DNA of 47,102 bases from Allomuricauda sp. (lineage in GTDB: Bacteria > Bacteroidota > Bacteroidia > Flavobacteriales > Flavobacteriaceae). The notes beneath the pieces were generated by a model. That model was not told where the DNA came from. It saw nothing but the letters and a program-made list of their open reading frames with translations, and did not search any database. Made by a program: the position numbers and the translations under genes. Shown here one piece after another: positions 25,397 through 33,662 of this stretch. The stretch is taken from positions 1 to 47,102 of the forward strand of contig NZ_PABT01000015.1 in assembly GCF_002699205.1 (NCBI RefSeq). The letters run 5' to 3'. Each line of letters starts with the position of its first letter. The first letter of the stretch is position 1.

Positions 25397-26689
25397 ATGA
25401 CAACAACATTAAAATCAGAGAAAAAGCAAACCAAACAGGGAATGTTGGATAATGTTATGCGTCAATTCAACAATGCTGCAGACATTATAGAATTGAACAA
25501 GAACATTAGGAAAATTCTTGAAGTTACCAATAACGAGTTTATCGTTCATTTCCCCGTTCGCATGGATAATGGGGAAGTGGAAATATTCACGGGATACCGT
25601 GTACAGCACAACAATGCCCTAGGGCCTTATAAAGGAGGTTTGCGCTACCACCCAACGGTGGATATTGATGCCGCAAGGGCCTTGGCCATGTGGATGACCT
25701 GGAAGACTTCTTTGGCAGGTTTGCCCTATGGTGGGGCCAAGGGGGGAATTCAATTGGACCCTACGAAATATTCACAGGACGAACTGCAACGAATCACAAG
25801 GAGATTTACCTATGCCCTTGGCGATAATATTGGACCGGAATTGGATATTCCCGCCCCGGATGTGAATACCAATCCGCAGACCATGGCCTGGATATTGGAT
25901 ACGTACATGTCCACAAAATCCCCCAACGAACGTTCAAAAAATTTGCACGTGGTCACAGGAAAACCTATCGGGACAGGTGGTTCAGAAGGTAGAGATCGAG
26001 CAACAGGTTACGGTGTTTATCTGATCATTAAGTTTTGGGCGGAACACAAGAAGGTGGAATTGAAAGGCAAAAAATTCATTGTACAAGGGTTTGGTAATGT
26101 AGGGTATTGGGCTGCCCATTTCTTGGAGAAAGAAGGTGCAATCCTTACAGCCGTGCAGGATGCCTACGGAAGCATATACAATGAGGAGGGCATAGACCCA
26201 GAAAAACTTCTGGAATATGCAAAGGCCAATAAAGGAAGCATTCTTGGCTATGCGGGTGCAAGTCCGCTCGACAATGCAGATTTCTTTGGTTTGGATTGCG
26301 ATATATGTATTCCAGCGGCGCTTGGAAACCAGATCACCGTAGAAAATGCCCCAAAGATAAAAGCAAGTTTGATCGCAGAGGGAGCCAATGGGCCAACGGA
26401 TGTGAAGGCGGAAGAGATCTTATTGGAAAAGGGTGTTGATATAATACCTGACATCCTTTGCAATTCGGGTGGTGTCATCGGAAGTTATTTTGAATGGTTG
26501 CAAAACCGTAATGGTGAGATTTGGCAATTGGAAGAGGTATTGGAGAAATTGGAAAAAAAGATGAGGGAGTCATTCAACAAGGTTATCCGAAAAACGGAAA
26601 CGCAAAATCTGGACATGCGTACCGCCGCCTTTGTTATTGCCATTGAGCGACTTGAAGAAACTTATGTTCAAAGAGGTATTTTTCCTTAA
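25397..26689 (+). CDS. gdhA: Glutamate dehydrogenase (Glu/Leu/Phe/Val family)
   Basis: This 430-residue enzyme would interconvert glutamate with 2-oxoglutarate and ammonia. It has the substrate-binding block with Gly-Gly-Leu-Arg-Tyr and Gly-Gly-Ala-Lys-Gly-Gly (active-site lysines), Pro-Ala-Pro-Asp-Val-Asn-Thr-Asn, and a Rossmann motif Gly-Phe-Gly-Asn-Val-Gly. Length matches the hexameric 430-450 residue forms. Coenzyme preference cannot be decided from sequence by eye. It is preceded by a small Cys-rich gene and followed by a GreA/GreB-like gene; a common promoter with either is possible. Confidence 0.93.
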   Translation: MTTTLKSEKKQTKQGMLDNVMRQFNNAADIIELNKNIRKILEVTNNEFIVHFPVRMDNGEVEIFTGYRVQHNNALGPYKGGLRYHPTVDIDAARALAMWMTWKTSLAGLPYGGAKGGIQLDPTKYSQDELQRITRRFTYALGDNIGPELDIPAPDVNTNPQTMAWILDTYMSTKSPNERSKNLHVVTGKPIGTGGSEGRDRATGYGVYLIIKFWAEHKKVELKGKKFIVQGFGNVGYWAAHFLEKEGAILTAVQDAYGSIYNEEGIDPEKLLEYAKANKGSILGYAGASPLDNADFFGLDCDICIPAALGNQITVENAPKIKASLIAEGANGPTDVKAEEILLEKGVDIIPDILCNSGGVIGSYFEWLQNRNGEIWQLEEVLEKLEKKMRESFNKVIRKTETQNLDMRTAAFVIAIERLEETYVQRGIFP

Positions 26690-26756
26690 TGGATCAATTG
26701 GGTAAGGGTTTGCTCAAAATGTGGTGATCATTCAAAATATTTTAAAAACAGATGCT

Positions 26757-27176
26757 ATGAAATACGGGGGATTGATAATTGAAAAAAAAGAATATGTCCT
26801 TCTCAAAAGATTGATGAACCTATCAGGGTACCATAGGGACAACACATTCAAAAAGTCCCTTAAAAAGCTGAAGGAAGAAATGGAGTCAGCACAGATTTTG
26901 GATGAAGCAGATATGCCTAAAGATGTAATTCGATTCAATTCAAATGTCACGATTATTTCCGAAAATGGATGGCATAAAAAATTCAAGCTGGTATTTCCAA
27001 GTAAAAGTGATGTAAAGAACAATTACATATCGATCCTGACCCCCATGGGGGCTGCGGTCATGGGATATGCCAATGGAGACTCCCTGATATGGGAGTTTCC
27101 TACCGGTAATCAAAAATTGACGATTGAGAATGTAGAGCAGGAAAACGAATCCATAAATATAAATATGGTGCTATGA
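26757..27176 (+). CDS. GreA/GreB C-terminal-domain protein (Rnk-like)
   Basis: Starting at ATG 26757 gives 139 residues; a GTG at 26721 would add 12. The C-terminal half carries the FKBP-like fold of transcript-cleavage factors: Lys-Leu-Val-Phe-Pro, Ile-Ser-Ile-Leu-Thr-Pro-Met-Gly-Ala-Ala-Val-Met-Gly and Ile-Trp-Glu-Phe-Pro. The N-terminal part is a short helical segment, not the full GreA coiled coil. This suggests an RNA-polymerase-binding regulator like Rnk. It overlaps the next gene by 4 bp (ATGA), so both are coupled. Confidence 0.78.
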   Translation: MKYGGLIIEKKEYVLLKRLMNLSGYHRDNTFKKSLKKLKEEMESAQILDEADMPKDVIRFNSNVTIISENGWHKKFKLVFPSKSDVKNNYISILTPMGAAVMGYANGDSLIWEFPTGNQKLTIENVEQENESININMVL

Positions 27177-27574
27177 AATCAGTGGAGAGACCATACTTAC
27201 ATGATTCCATAAGCAGGATCGTTGGTAAAAAGGATAAATTGGAAATCTCCAATTGGACCGAAAATCTGGAGTTGATCAATGAAGAGCTCCAATACCTGAT
27301 CCAATTGGAAAAACGATTATTGGGAAACCCGTCAATACATCAACGGCTTTTGGGAATCCAAAGGGAAAACCAACTTCGGTTGGGAACATTGTATCGATAC
27401 GAGCGAACGATGGTCAATGCCATAGAATGTGATACGGTGGAATGCGATGCCTATTACCTGAATACCCATGAGAAAAATCGTGATGGTTATATGGACCATA
27501 TCAAAAACTATACAAAACTTAAACTATTTCTACTATCCAAAATACTGGAACGGTTCAGCACAAAACCTAAATAA
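27173..27574 (+). CDS. Helical hypothetical protein coupled to the GreA/GreB-like gene
   Basis: This 133-residue soluble protein starts within an ATGA overlap with the previous stop. It is almost wholly alpha-helical and charged, with a Leu/Gln/Glu-rich segment (about 35-60) and Arg-rich helices, two Cys near residue 85 and no signal. I do not recognise a family. Translational coupling suggests that it works with the GreA/GreB-like protein. A hairpin and T run follow. Confidence 0.6.
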   Translation: MKSVERPYLHDSISRIVGKKDKLEISNWTENLELINEELQYLIQLEKRLLGNPSIHQRLLGIQRENQLRLGTLYRYERTMVNAIECDTVECDAYYLNTHEKNRDGYMDHIKNYTKLKLFLLSKILERFSTKPK

Positions 27575-27609
27575 CAACTGCCCGTTTAATATATAACGGG
27601 GCATGCTTT

Positions 27610-27631
27610 CCGGGTTTGCCCGGTAATTTTT
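27610..27631 (+). terminator. Rho-independent terminator after the GreA-like operon
   Basis: CCGGG and CCCGG pair around a TTTG loop and are followed by TAATTTTT. It lies 35 bp after the stop codon of the hypothetical gene. Confidence 0.6.
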
Positions 27632-27665
27632 CGACAAATTGACGGATCGATGTCAAAAACGGCCT

Positions 27666-27677
27666 TGACCGTGGTCA
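27666..27677. promoter_or_regulatory. TGACC-N2-GGTCA palindrome
   Basis: TGACCGTGGTCA is a perfect palindrome of the CRP/FNR type, 390 bp before the next gene. It has the same core as the site at 6078-6089. Its distance from any start makes a role doubtful. Confidence 0.3.
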
Positions 27678-27968
27678 TGGGAATGTACCAAGCAGCGCCA
27701 TTGCCCATTCAAGGCCCGTTCCGTCCAACAAGATAGTCTACAAAAAACAAAACAACCCATAGGTCAAACCCATTTTGATTTTGGTTGCCACCATAAGCTT
27801 AAAGAGTTTAAAACAGCAATAAGCAGTACATTATGACTGCTCTGTCGATGAGGGTGGACATCTTTTTTTGAGCTTACCCTTCCCTTGGTTTTATTGGTTT
27901 GCATGTCGTACCGGTTTAATCGGTCACTTCAACAATAGTGCGAATTTCATTTTTTTTTAAAGTATTTC

Positions 27969-28014
27969 TTAAGGGTTTTGCAATTTAATACAGTATAAAT
28001 TATGTATTGCATAA
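27969..28014 (+). promoter_or_regulatory. 46-bp promoter-like element before the ThuA operon (copy A)
   Basis: It aligns without gaps to 36551-36596: 35 of 46 positions agree, with identical 10-mers TTAAGGGTTT and ATTATGTATT at offsets 1 and 31. It ends 53 bp before the ATG at 28068, as copy B does before fecR. The right block contains a 5-5-5 inverted repeat TTATG-N5-CATAA. It may be an ECF promoter or an operator. Confidence 0.6.
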
Positions 28015-28067
28015 CCAAAAACAGCTTCAAAAGTGCACAAAATTGGAAGCAAATTAACCAATAACCA

Positions 28068-28895
28068 ATGATGAAAATCTATCAAAGCATGAAACTAATA
28101 CCATCTTCGTCAAAGAGAAGCAGGGGAACCGCTCAGTTTTTTATTCTTTTTGCCATGGCGTTCAGCCTATCGACCGTACTCTCCGCCCAGATCCAAAACA
28201 CTTCGGATGTCTATGCCTCGACAAATCGCCCACGTGCCTTGGTAGTGATGGGTGACCGTTACCATTCGCCGGTACACGTTCGGGATGGATTGATGCGCCC
28301 ACTTGCACTTGAGAACATACCTGTTGTCTATTTGGAAAACCATGAGGCCCTGACTGCCGAGGCCTTGAAAAATTTTGAACTGCTCATTTTTTTAAAGGAT
28401 GGGAATATTTGGCCCAATGGTTACGAGAACGGTTCCCAGGTAAAGTGGATGACGGATGCACAGCAACAGGCCATTTATGATTTTGTCAACAATGGAGGTG
28501 GATTCCTGGCACTACATAATTCTCACGGTCTTTATCCACCTGATGGACCTTACTATGAGGTTTTTGGAGGGGACTATGGGGGACATCCTGCCCCGGAAGA
28601 GTTCATGGTTAGAGTGGAAGATAAAAACCATCCGATTACAGCTGGAGTGGAAGACTTTAGGGTGTTCGACGAGCAGCACATGAGCAAATATTATGGTGAA
28701 CCCGATCAATTGTTGCTTCGAAACATCTCCGATGCCAATAAATCTGCCCCTGCCGGTTGGTGGCGGGAGATAGGTAAAGGGCGATTTGTCTATCTAGCGC
28801 CCGGGCATACTCCTGAAGCGATTGGGCACCCTATGATGGTTAAATTACTTCGTAACTCCGTAAGATGGCTTACAAGACAAACTGAAGAAAAGTAA
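28068..28895 (+). CDS. Exported ThuA-domain protein, first copy
   Basis: This 275-residue protein has a long N-terminal signal (hydrophobic core about 25-42, cleavage near Leu-Ser-Ala-Gln). The rest is the class-I glutamine-amidotransferase-like fold of ThuA: Ala-Leu-Val-Val-Met-Gly-Asp, His-Ser-Pro, Leu-Ile-Phe-Leu-Lys-Asp-Gly, Gly-Gly-Gly-Phe-Leu-Ala-Leu-His-Asn, Gly-Gly-His-Pro and a C-terminal Gly-Arg-Phe-Val-Tyr-Leu-Ala-Pro-Gly-His. There is no usual amidotransferase Cys. ThuA proteins are linked to trehalose/3-keto-sugar breakdown. It starts an operon with the serine hydrolase and a second ThuA. Confidence 0.88.
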   Translation: MMKIYQSMKLIPSSSKRSRGTAQFFILFAMAFSLSTVLSAQIQNTSDVYASTNRPRALVVMGDRYHSPVHVRDGLMRPLALENIPVVYLENHEALTAEALKNFELLIFLKDGNIWPNGYENGSQVKWMTDAQQQAIYDFVNNGGGFLALHNSHGLYPPDGPYYEVFGGDYGGHPAPEEFMVRVEDKNHPITAGVEDFRVFDEQHMSKYYGEPDQLLLRNISDANKSAPAGWWREIGKGRFVYLAPGHTPEAIGHPMMVKLLRNSVRWLTRQTEEK

Positions 28896-28937
28896 AAGAA
28901 ATATTACTGACCACCACAAAAGAGAAAAAGGTTAAGG

Positions 28938-30119
28938 ATGACACAAAAAAATAGAACTTGGGATATACTTGAAAAAGGTAATGGTTGCCAAGACCATCCA
29001 TTGGATTTTTCCAATGAAACAACACGTTTAGGTTACTATATCGGATTGAGCTTCCTTCTGGCCTTGCTCTGCGTATTTGGTGGGATCGCACAAAACCAAA
29101 AGCAGGAAACTCCGGAGGTATGGCCTACAATCGCATGGCCAGAAGCCAATCCTGGAGCCGTTGGGATGGACAGCACTGTGTTGAAAACGGCTGAAAGAAT
29201 CTATCCGCATCTTTTTCCCAGTGGTTACAGCCTGCTGGTAATCAGGAACGGGCAATTGGTATCCGAGTCATACTTCAACGGGCAAACGGCCGAGACAAAC
29301 AATCATATTTATTCGGTTACCAAAACATTTGTGGCAACATTGTTGGGCGTATCCGTAAAACAGGGTTGGATCAAAGGTGTGGATGAGCGCGTAACTGATT
29401 TGTTGCCGGAATACCCGATCCATCCCAAACTTGCAGATTTAACCTTGGAAGATGTGCTAACCCACCGTTCTGGTGTGCAAAACAATAAGGAATTTGCGGA
29501 TATTGGTCTGCTTTTGAAAGCGGAGCCGAAATCCATTCCGGGAACCACTTTTGAGTACAGTAACTATGCGCCAAGCTTGCTAACGGCAATTTTGGGCAAA
29601 CAAGCGAAACAAGGTGTTTCCGGAGCTGCTTCCGATGTTTCTTCCATGGCGCAAAAATATCTTTTTGACCCGTTGGGAATTAGAATAAGTGAATGGAGAA
29701 AGGGACCCAATGGAGTTCCCGAAGGCGGTAATGGCCTCCACATGACGGCCAGGGACATGGCACGTCTCGGCTACCTATTGCTACATAATGGGCGTTGGGA
29801 AGATAAACAATTGCTACCTGAAAATTGGGTGCAAGAGGCCTCGAAATACCGAGTGGATTTTGACCGACAGAAGGGATATGGATATTTGAACTGGGTGCGT
29901 AGACGCCCGGATAAAGTGAATACGGCACAAGGGGAACAAGAAGTGCATGGATATTTTGCCTATGGGCACCGGGGACAATATATAGGAGTGTATCCGGAGT
30001 TAGATCTTTTGGTCATCACAACGGCCGATGCATCCGACCCTACGCGGGATACCTATTTCGTTCCTGATTTACTACATGATTTTGTGCGTCGATTTATTTT
30101 TTCGGCAATCATGGAGTAA
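28938..30119 (+). CDS. Exported serine hydrolase of the class C beta-lactamase fold
   Basis: This 393-residue protein has a single membrane segment at about 32-51 after a long charged N-terminus, so it is anchored or exported with its domain outside. The catalytic set is complete: Ser126-Val-Thr-Lys129, Tyr207-Ser-Asn209, and a late Gly-His-Arg-Gly in place of Lys-Thr-Gly. His-Arg-Ser-Gly at 176-179 is the usual family block. Such proteins are esterases or peptidases as often as lactamases. It sits 42 bp after the first ThuA gene and 132 bp before the second; an esterase step in sugar breakdown is possible, by inference only. Confidence 0.87.
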   Translation: MTQKNRTWDILEKGNGCQDHPLDFSNETTRLGYYIGLSFLLALLCVFGGIAQNQKQETPEVWPTIAWPEANPGAVGMDSTVLKTAERIYPHLFPSGYSLLVIRNGQLVSESYFNGQTAETNNHIYSVTKTFVATLLGVSVKQGWIKGVDERVTDLLPEYPIHPKLADLTLEDVLTHRSGVQNNKEFADIGLLLKAEPKSIPGTTFEYSNYAPSLLTAILGKQAKQGVSGAASDVSSMAQKYLFDPLGIRISEWRKGPNGVPEGGNGLHMTARDMARLGYLLLHNGRWEDKQLLPENWVQEASKYRVDFDRQKGYGYLNWVRRRPDKVNTAQGEQEVHGYFAYGHRGQYIGVYPELDLLVITTADASDPTRDTYFVPDLLHDFVRRFIFSAIME

Positions 30120-30251
30120 CACAGTCCAACGGAAAGGGGATAGGCGTTCCTACACCCGTAAAATATGATAAATCAAAGCTTTACATAGAACAAATTACCC
30201 AGAAACCGGGAAATACATAAACAAATTAGATAATTCAAAACAATATTTGGC

Positions 30252-31211
30252 ATGAAACCAAAATCATCTTTACCCAAGAAAAATGTCACGAGGCGCTCAG
30301 CTATCTCGTCAATGGCAGGATTGACAGCAGGAGTAGTATTAGCCTCGCCAATAGCATGTGCCCAGGCTCCTGAGAAAGCACAAGAGAAAGCCCCTGAGAA
30401 AACACCGGAAAAAGCCACAATATTTGCCCTGATGGGCGACCACTATCACAACGCTGATATAGTTCGTACGGCACTGACGCGTGACATCGTTAAGGACATG
30501 GGTATATCGGTCAAGATGACCGACGACTATTTATCTCTCAACGCTGAGACACTGCAAGGTTACCAGATGCTTATTATCCATCGTGACGGCCGCATTTTTC
30601 CCGAGGGCAACGGGCCCATTGGAGGAGGAGGCGAGCTGGTTCCGTCGATCTTTAACAATAATTTTGGCAAGGGTATTAGCGAGGTCCCCGTTGTTAGCGA
30701 TCCGCCCCTTGAACCTACATCGGGTGAAATGAAGGCTTGGATACAACCGGACCAGGGCAAGGCCGTCCGCGATTTCGTTGAAAACGGTGGTTCGGTACTG
30801 TTTTTCCACAACGTTACGGACCTGGCGAGTACCAATGCCGACATTCGTGACGTCCTTGGAGCTGCCTATGCAGGACATCCACCTATTCGCACCTTTAAGG
30901 TAAAGGTTAAAAGATCGGACCATCCAATTATGGAAGGGATTACTGATTTTGTGGTCACTGACGAGCAGCACTATATGGAGTATGACAAAGATCCAGAGCA
31001 CATCTTGATGGAGTCCGTGAACGAAGATGGTCTCCGCCACACCTATAAGGGCAAAGACATGGGGACCACTGCACCGGCAGTTTGGGCCTACGAGTATGGA
31101 AAAGGCCGGGTATGTTACTTGGAACCGGGCCACCTCCTTACAGCACATTGGAACCCGATGTACCGGAAGTTGAAGCAAAATGCCGTTCGTTGGTTGTTGA
31201 GACAAAGTTGA
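30252..31211 (+). CDS. ThuA-domain protein, second copy, with a Tat-like signal
   Basis: This 319-residue protein begins with Asn-Val-Thr-Arg14-Arg15-Ser-Ala-Ile-Ser and a hydrophobic stretch up to about 37, ending in Ala-Cys-Ala. The twin arginine fits export of a folded protein. A short repetitive linker follows (four near copies of Glu-Lys-(Ala/Thr)-Pro, about 40-55), then the ThuA domain: Leu-Met-Gly-Asp-His-Tyr-His-Asn, Leu-Ile-Ile-His-Arg-Asp-Gly, Gly-Gly-Ser-Val-Leu-Phe-Phe-His-Asn, Gly-His-Pro and Gly-Arg-Val-Cys-Tyr-Leu-Glu-Pro-Gly-His. It is clearly a paralogue of the first ThuA. An insert near 115-145 distinguishes it. Confidence 0.88.
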   Translation: MKPKSSLPKKNVTRRSAISSMAGLTAGVVLASPIACAQAPEKAQEKAPEKTPEKATIFALMGDHYHNADIVRTALTRDIVKDMGISVKMTDDYLSLNAETLQGYQMLIIHRDGRIFPEGNGPIGGGGELVPSIFNNNFGKGISEVPVVSDPPLEPTSGEMKAWIQPDQGKAVRDFVENGGSVLFFHNVTDLASTNADIRDVLGAAYAGHPPIRTFKVKVKRSDHPIMEGITDFVVTDEQHYMEYDKDPEHILMESVNEDGLRHTYKGKDMGTTAPAVWAYEYGKGRVCYLEPGHLLTAHWNPMYRKLKQNAVRWLLRQS

Positions 31212-31448
31212 TACAGTCGAAGGCAAGACAACTTGGGCAAAGCGGACGAATATCGCTTCGGAGTGGCGCTATGCACTCGGTAAGCTATATGTTTTTAAAA
31301 CAGCTTTTTTCTATCCCCCACCAACCAAATATTGTGATAAAGAAGCATTGGGACATCTCTATTTTGGGGAAATATATGTGGCATTTTGACAATAGGGCGG
31401 ATGTGATAATCAGAAGATAATTTATTGTAACACTAAACGATATAAAAA

Positions 31449-32591
31449 ATGAGTGAAACGATAGAAAAACACCTTTTTGTTGGTAGTTATACAGGGTATG
31501 GGCCTGGACAGCTTCCTTGGGTGGGATCAAAACAGCCCGGGGAAGGAATCTCATCCTTCTTGTTTAACAGTTCGGATGGCTCTTTTGCCCCAATAGGAAA
31601 GGTGACGAAACAAGATTCACCAACATGGTTGGAGGTTCATCCCAACGGAAAATTTCTTATAGCGACACACGAACTTTCCCATCATACTGGGGTAGAAGAA
31701 GGTGTTGGATTTGTTACATCGTACAAAATTCAGCCCGATGGAGGTCTTGTGGAAATATGTACTCAGTCAACCGGTGGCCGAGGCAATACCTGTGCAACAT
31801 TTGATCGCACCGGACGCTTTTTGTTGGTAACAAGATATTGGGAAGGGGGCATTTCAGTGCTTCCGTTCGACCCCGATACCGGAAAAATCGGTGAAGTGAC
31901 GGCAAAGCCCGATCACACCGGATCGGGACAAGACCCCATTCGGCAATCAGTACCACACCCACACGGTGTTCTTGGGGACCCAAAAACAAATATGGTCTAT
32001 GCGACCGATTTAGGCACCGATCATGTGCATCAATATGTGCTTGATACAAAAACCGGGGCTTTGGAACCACATAGCAAGGTAAAACTAACACCTGGGTCGG
32101 GCCCACGGGGCATCAAATTTCATCCATCGTTACGGATGGCCTACGTTAATTGTGAACTAAATGGAACCGTGGAAGTGTGTTCCGTTGACGATGACAAAGG
32201 GCTCGTTCCTGTACAGACGGAGTTTTGTTACCCGAAAGATTTTGTGGTGCGTGACCACCCGGAAAATTTTGGAAGATCGGAATATTGGGGAGCTGAGGGA
32301 TGTTTGTCTTCAGATGGTTCGTATTACTATTATATATGTAGGGTACACCAAAGTATTGCTGTTTTTACTGTGGATAAGGAAAATGGAAAGTTATCCTTTT
32401 CAGGTAGATGCCAACTGGCAAATAACTCCAACGCCCGAAACCTCACGCTGGATCCAACGGGTAAGTTTTTGTTGGTAGCAAGCCAAGATGCCAACCTCGT
32501 GGAATGTTTCCGAATTGATCCAATAACAGGAGGATTGGAGCTTGTGCACACAGAACATGCTCCTTGTGCCGCGGACGTGGCAGTCATTTGA
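31449..32591 (+). CDS. Lactonase-family seven-bladed propeller (6-phosphogluconolactonase-like)
   Basis: This 380-residue protein lacks a signal peptide and so seems cytoplasmic. Its sequence is a seven-bladed propeller of the YbhE/lactonase family: Leu-Phe-Val-Gly-Ser-Tyr-Thr, repeated His-Pro-(Asn/Thr)-Gly-(Lys/Arg)-Phe-Leu blocks, His-Pro-His-Gly-Val and a final Asp-Pro-Thr-Gly-Lys-Phe-Leu-Leu-Val-Ala-Ser. The family includes 6-phosphogluconolactonase, and other members open sugar lactones. In this locus a non-phosphorylated aldonolactone is the natural guess. A gap of 237 bp precedes it, so it may have its own promoter, and it is 26 bp before the next gene. Confidence 0.85.
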   Translation: MSETIEKHLFVGSYTGYGPGQLPWVGSKQPGEGISSFLFNSSDGSFAPIGKVTKQDSPTWLEVHPNGKFLIATHELSHHTGVEEGVGFVTSYKIQPDGGLVEICTQSTGGRGNTCATFDRTGRFLLVTRYWEGGISVLPFDPDTGKIGEVTAKPDHTGSGQDPIRQSVPHPHGVLGDPKTNMVYATDLGTDHVHQYVLDTKTGALEPHSKVKLTPGSGPRGIKFHPSLRMAYVNCELNGTVEVCSVDDDKGLVPVQTEFCYPKDFVVRDHPENFGRSEYWGAEGCLSSDGSYYYYICRVHQSIAVFTVDKENGKLSFSGRCQLANNSNARNLTLDPTGKFLLVASQDANLVECFRIDPITGGLELVHTEHAPCAADVAVI

Positions 32592-32617
32592 AAATTAAAT
32601 TAAAAAATCAATCAACA

Positions 32618-33553
32618 ATGAAAAGAACATTGCCCTTGAACAAATTTGGTCTGAAGCCAATTCGATTATATGTATTACCGATTGCATTGTTTTTGATGTT
32701 AGGGTGTGCTGCACAACCAGACATTCAATTTCCGGTTGACGTAGGGGTAAAACCAGAAAGTATCACCAAAGGGTTTGATGGAAATTACTACGTAACCGTA
32801 ATGAATGGTGGTGAAGAGGGTGATGGTGAAGTGGTTGAAATTTCCCCAAACGGCACAAAAGTATTCGCCAAGGGTTTTAATGAGCCCAAAGGTATTGTCC
32901 ATTTAAAGGGGCACTTATACTTTTCCGACCTGACCCGTATCTGGAAGGTCGATAAAGCTGGCAATACGACCATTTTTATTGATAAAGAAGATTTTCCCGA
33001 AGAAGTCTTGTACCTAAATGATGTTGCTGTGGATGCCGGGAACAATGGCATTTATGTGGCCGATATGGGAGCAACGAAATATATGCGGGACGAAAATAAC
33101 AAACTATGGCCACTAGACAGTGATAAAGCGAAATTAGTCCCCCAATTGGGTAGAATTTATCACGTAAGTCTAGATGGTCAAGTTTCCATTGCACAGAATA
33201 CCTCCCCATTAATGTTAAACCCCAATGGCGTAGGTGTTGACAATAAAGGTGATATTATGGTAGGGGCATTTTTCCTGGGTAATTTTTTGGTGAAAAAAGA
33301 CGGGGAACTGACACCGCTGAAAGGTCGGTTTAGAGGCGCTGATGCGGTGGAACAAGATAGTAGGGGCAATTATTATGTAAGTAGTTGGGCAGCAGGCACT
33401 GTTTGGAAAATCGATGGGGAAACCGAAGAATCCACTGTATTGATGGATGGCTTGCAATCTGCTGCGGATTTTTATTTGGAGGAAGACAAAGGTAGGCTAC
33501 TGCTACCTGATATGTTGGCCGGCAAGATTTACGAGGTTGACATCAATAAGTAA
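32618..33553 (+). CDS. SMP-30/gluconolactonase-like lipoprotein
   Basis: The chosen ATG 32618 gives 311 residues and a lipobox Leu-Met-Leu-Gly-Cys (Cys30). The mature part is a six-bladed propeller with strand repeats such as Gly-Asn-Tyr-Tyr-Val-Thr-Val and Lys-Gly-Ile-Val-His-Leu-Lys-Gly-His-Leu-Tyr-Phe-Ser-Asp. Leu-Asn-Asp-Val-Ala-Val-Asp and Asn-Pro-Asn-Gly-Val-Gly-Val-Asp are metal-site-like loops of SMP-30 and gluconolactonases. It is most likely periplasm-facing and could open the lactone made by the dehydrogenase at 43460. Lipidation and role are inferred. Confidence 0.78.
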   Translation: MKRTLPLNKFGLKPIRLYVLPIALFLMLGCAAQPDIQFPVDVGVKPESITKGFDGNYYVTVMNGGEEGDGEVVEISPNGTKVFAKGFNEPKGIVHLKGHLYFSDLTRIWKVDKAGNTTIFIDKEDFPEEVLYLNDVAVDAGNNGIYVADMGATKYMRDENNKLWPLDSDKAKLVPQLGRIYHVSLDGQVSIAQNTSPLMLNPNGVGVDNKGDIMVGAFFLGNFLVKKDGELTPLKGRFRGADAVEQDSRGNYYVSSWAAGTVWKIDGETEESTVLMDGLQSAADFYLEEDKGRLLLPDMLAGKIYEVDINK

Positions 33554-33662
33554 ATGTATGGGAAATACTTGTGAAGTAGTTGCTTGAGCGAGTTGCATGT
33601 TTCAATTTATTGTGAAACCATACACGAACATCCGAAATTTTATAGTAGATAAAACAAAGTTT

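Larger units (their letters stand above)
27575..28067. other. Intergenic region with terminator, CRP/FNR-like site and promoter element
   Basis: These 493 bp hold no gene that I can support. They contain a terminator-like hairpin at 27610-27631, a TGACC-N2-GGTCA palindrome at 27666-27677 and the 46-bp shared element at 27969-28014 before the ThuA operon. Confidence 0.5.

Noticed and set aside
28938..30119. A true antibiotic-resistance beta-lactamase
   Set aside because: The Ser-x-x-Lys and Tyr-Ser-Asn motifs also occur in many esterases and peptidases; the third motif is His-Arg-Gly and the locus context is sugar use, so resistance is not supported.
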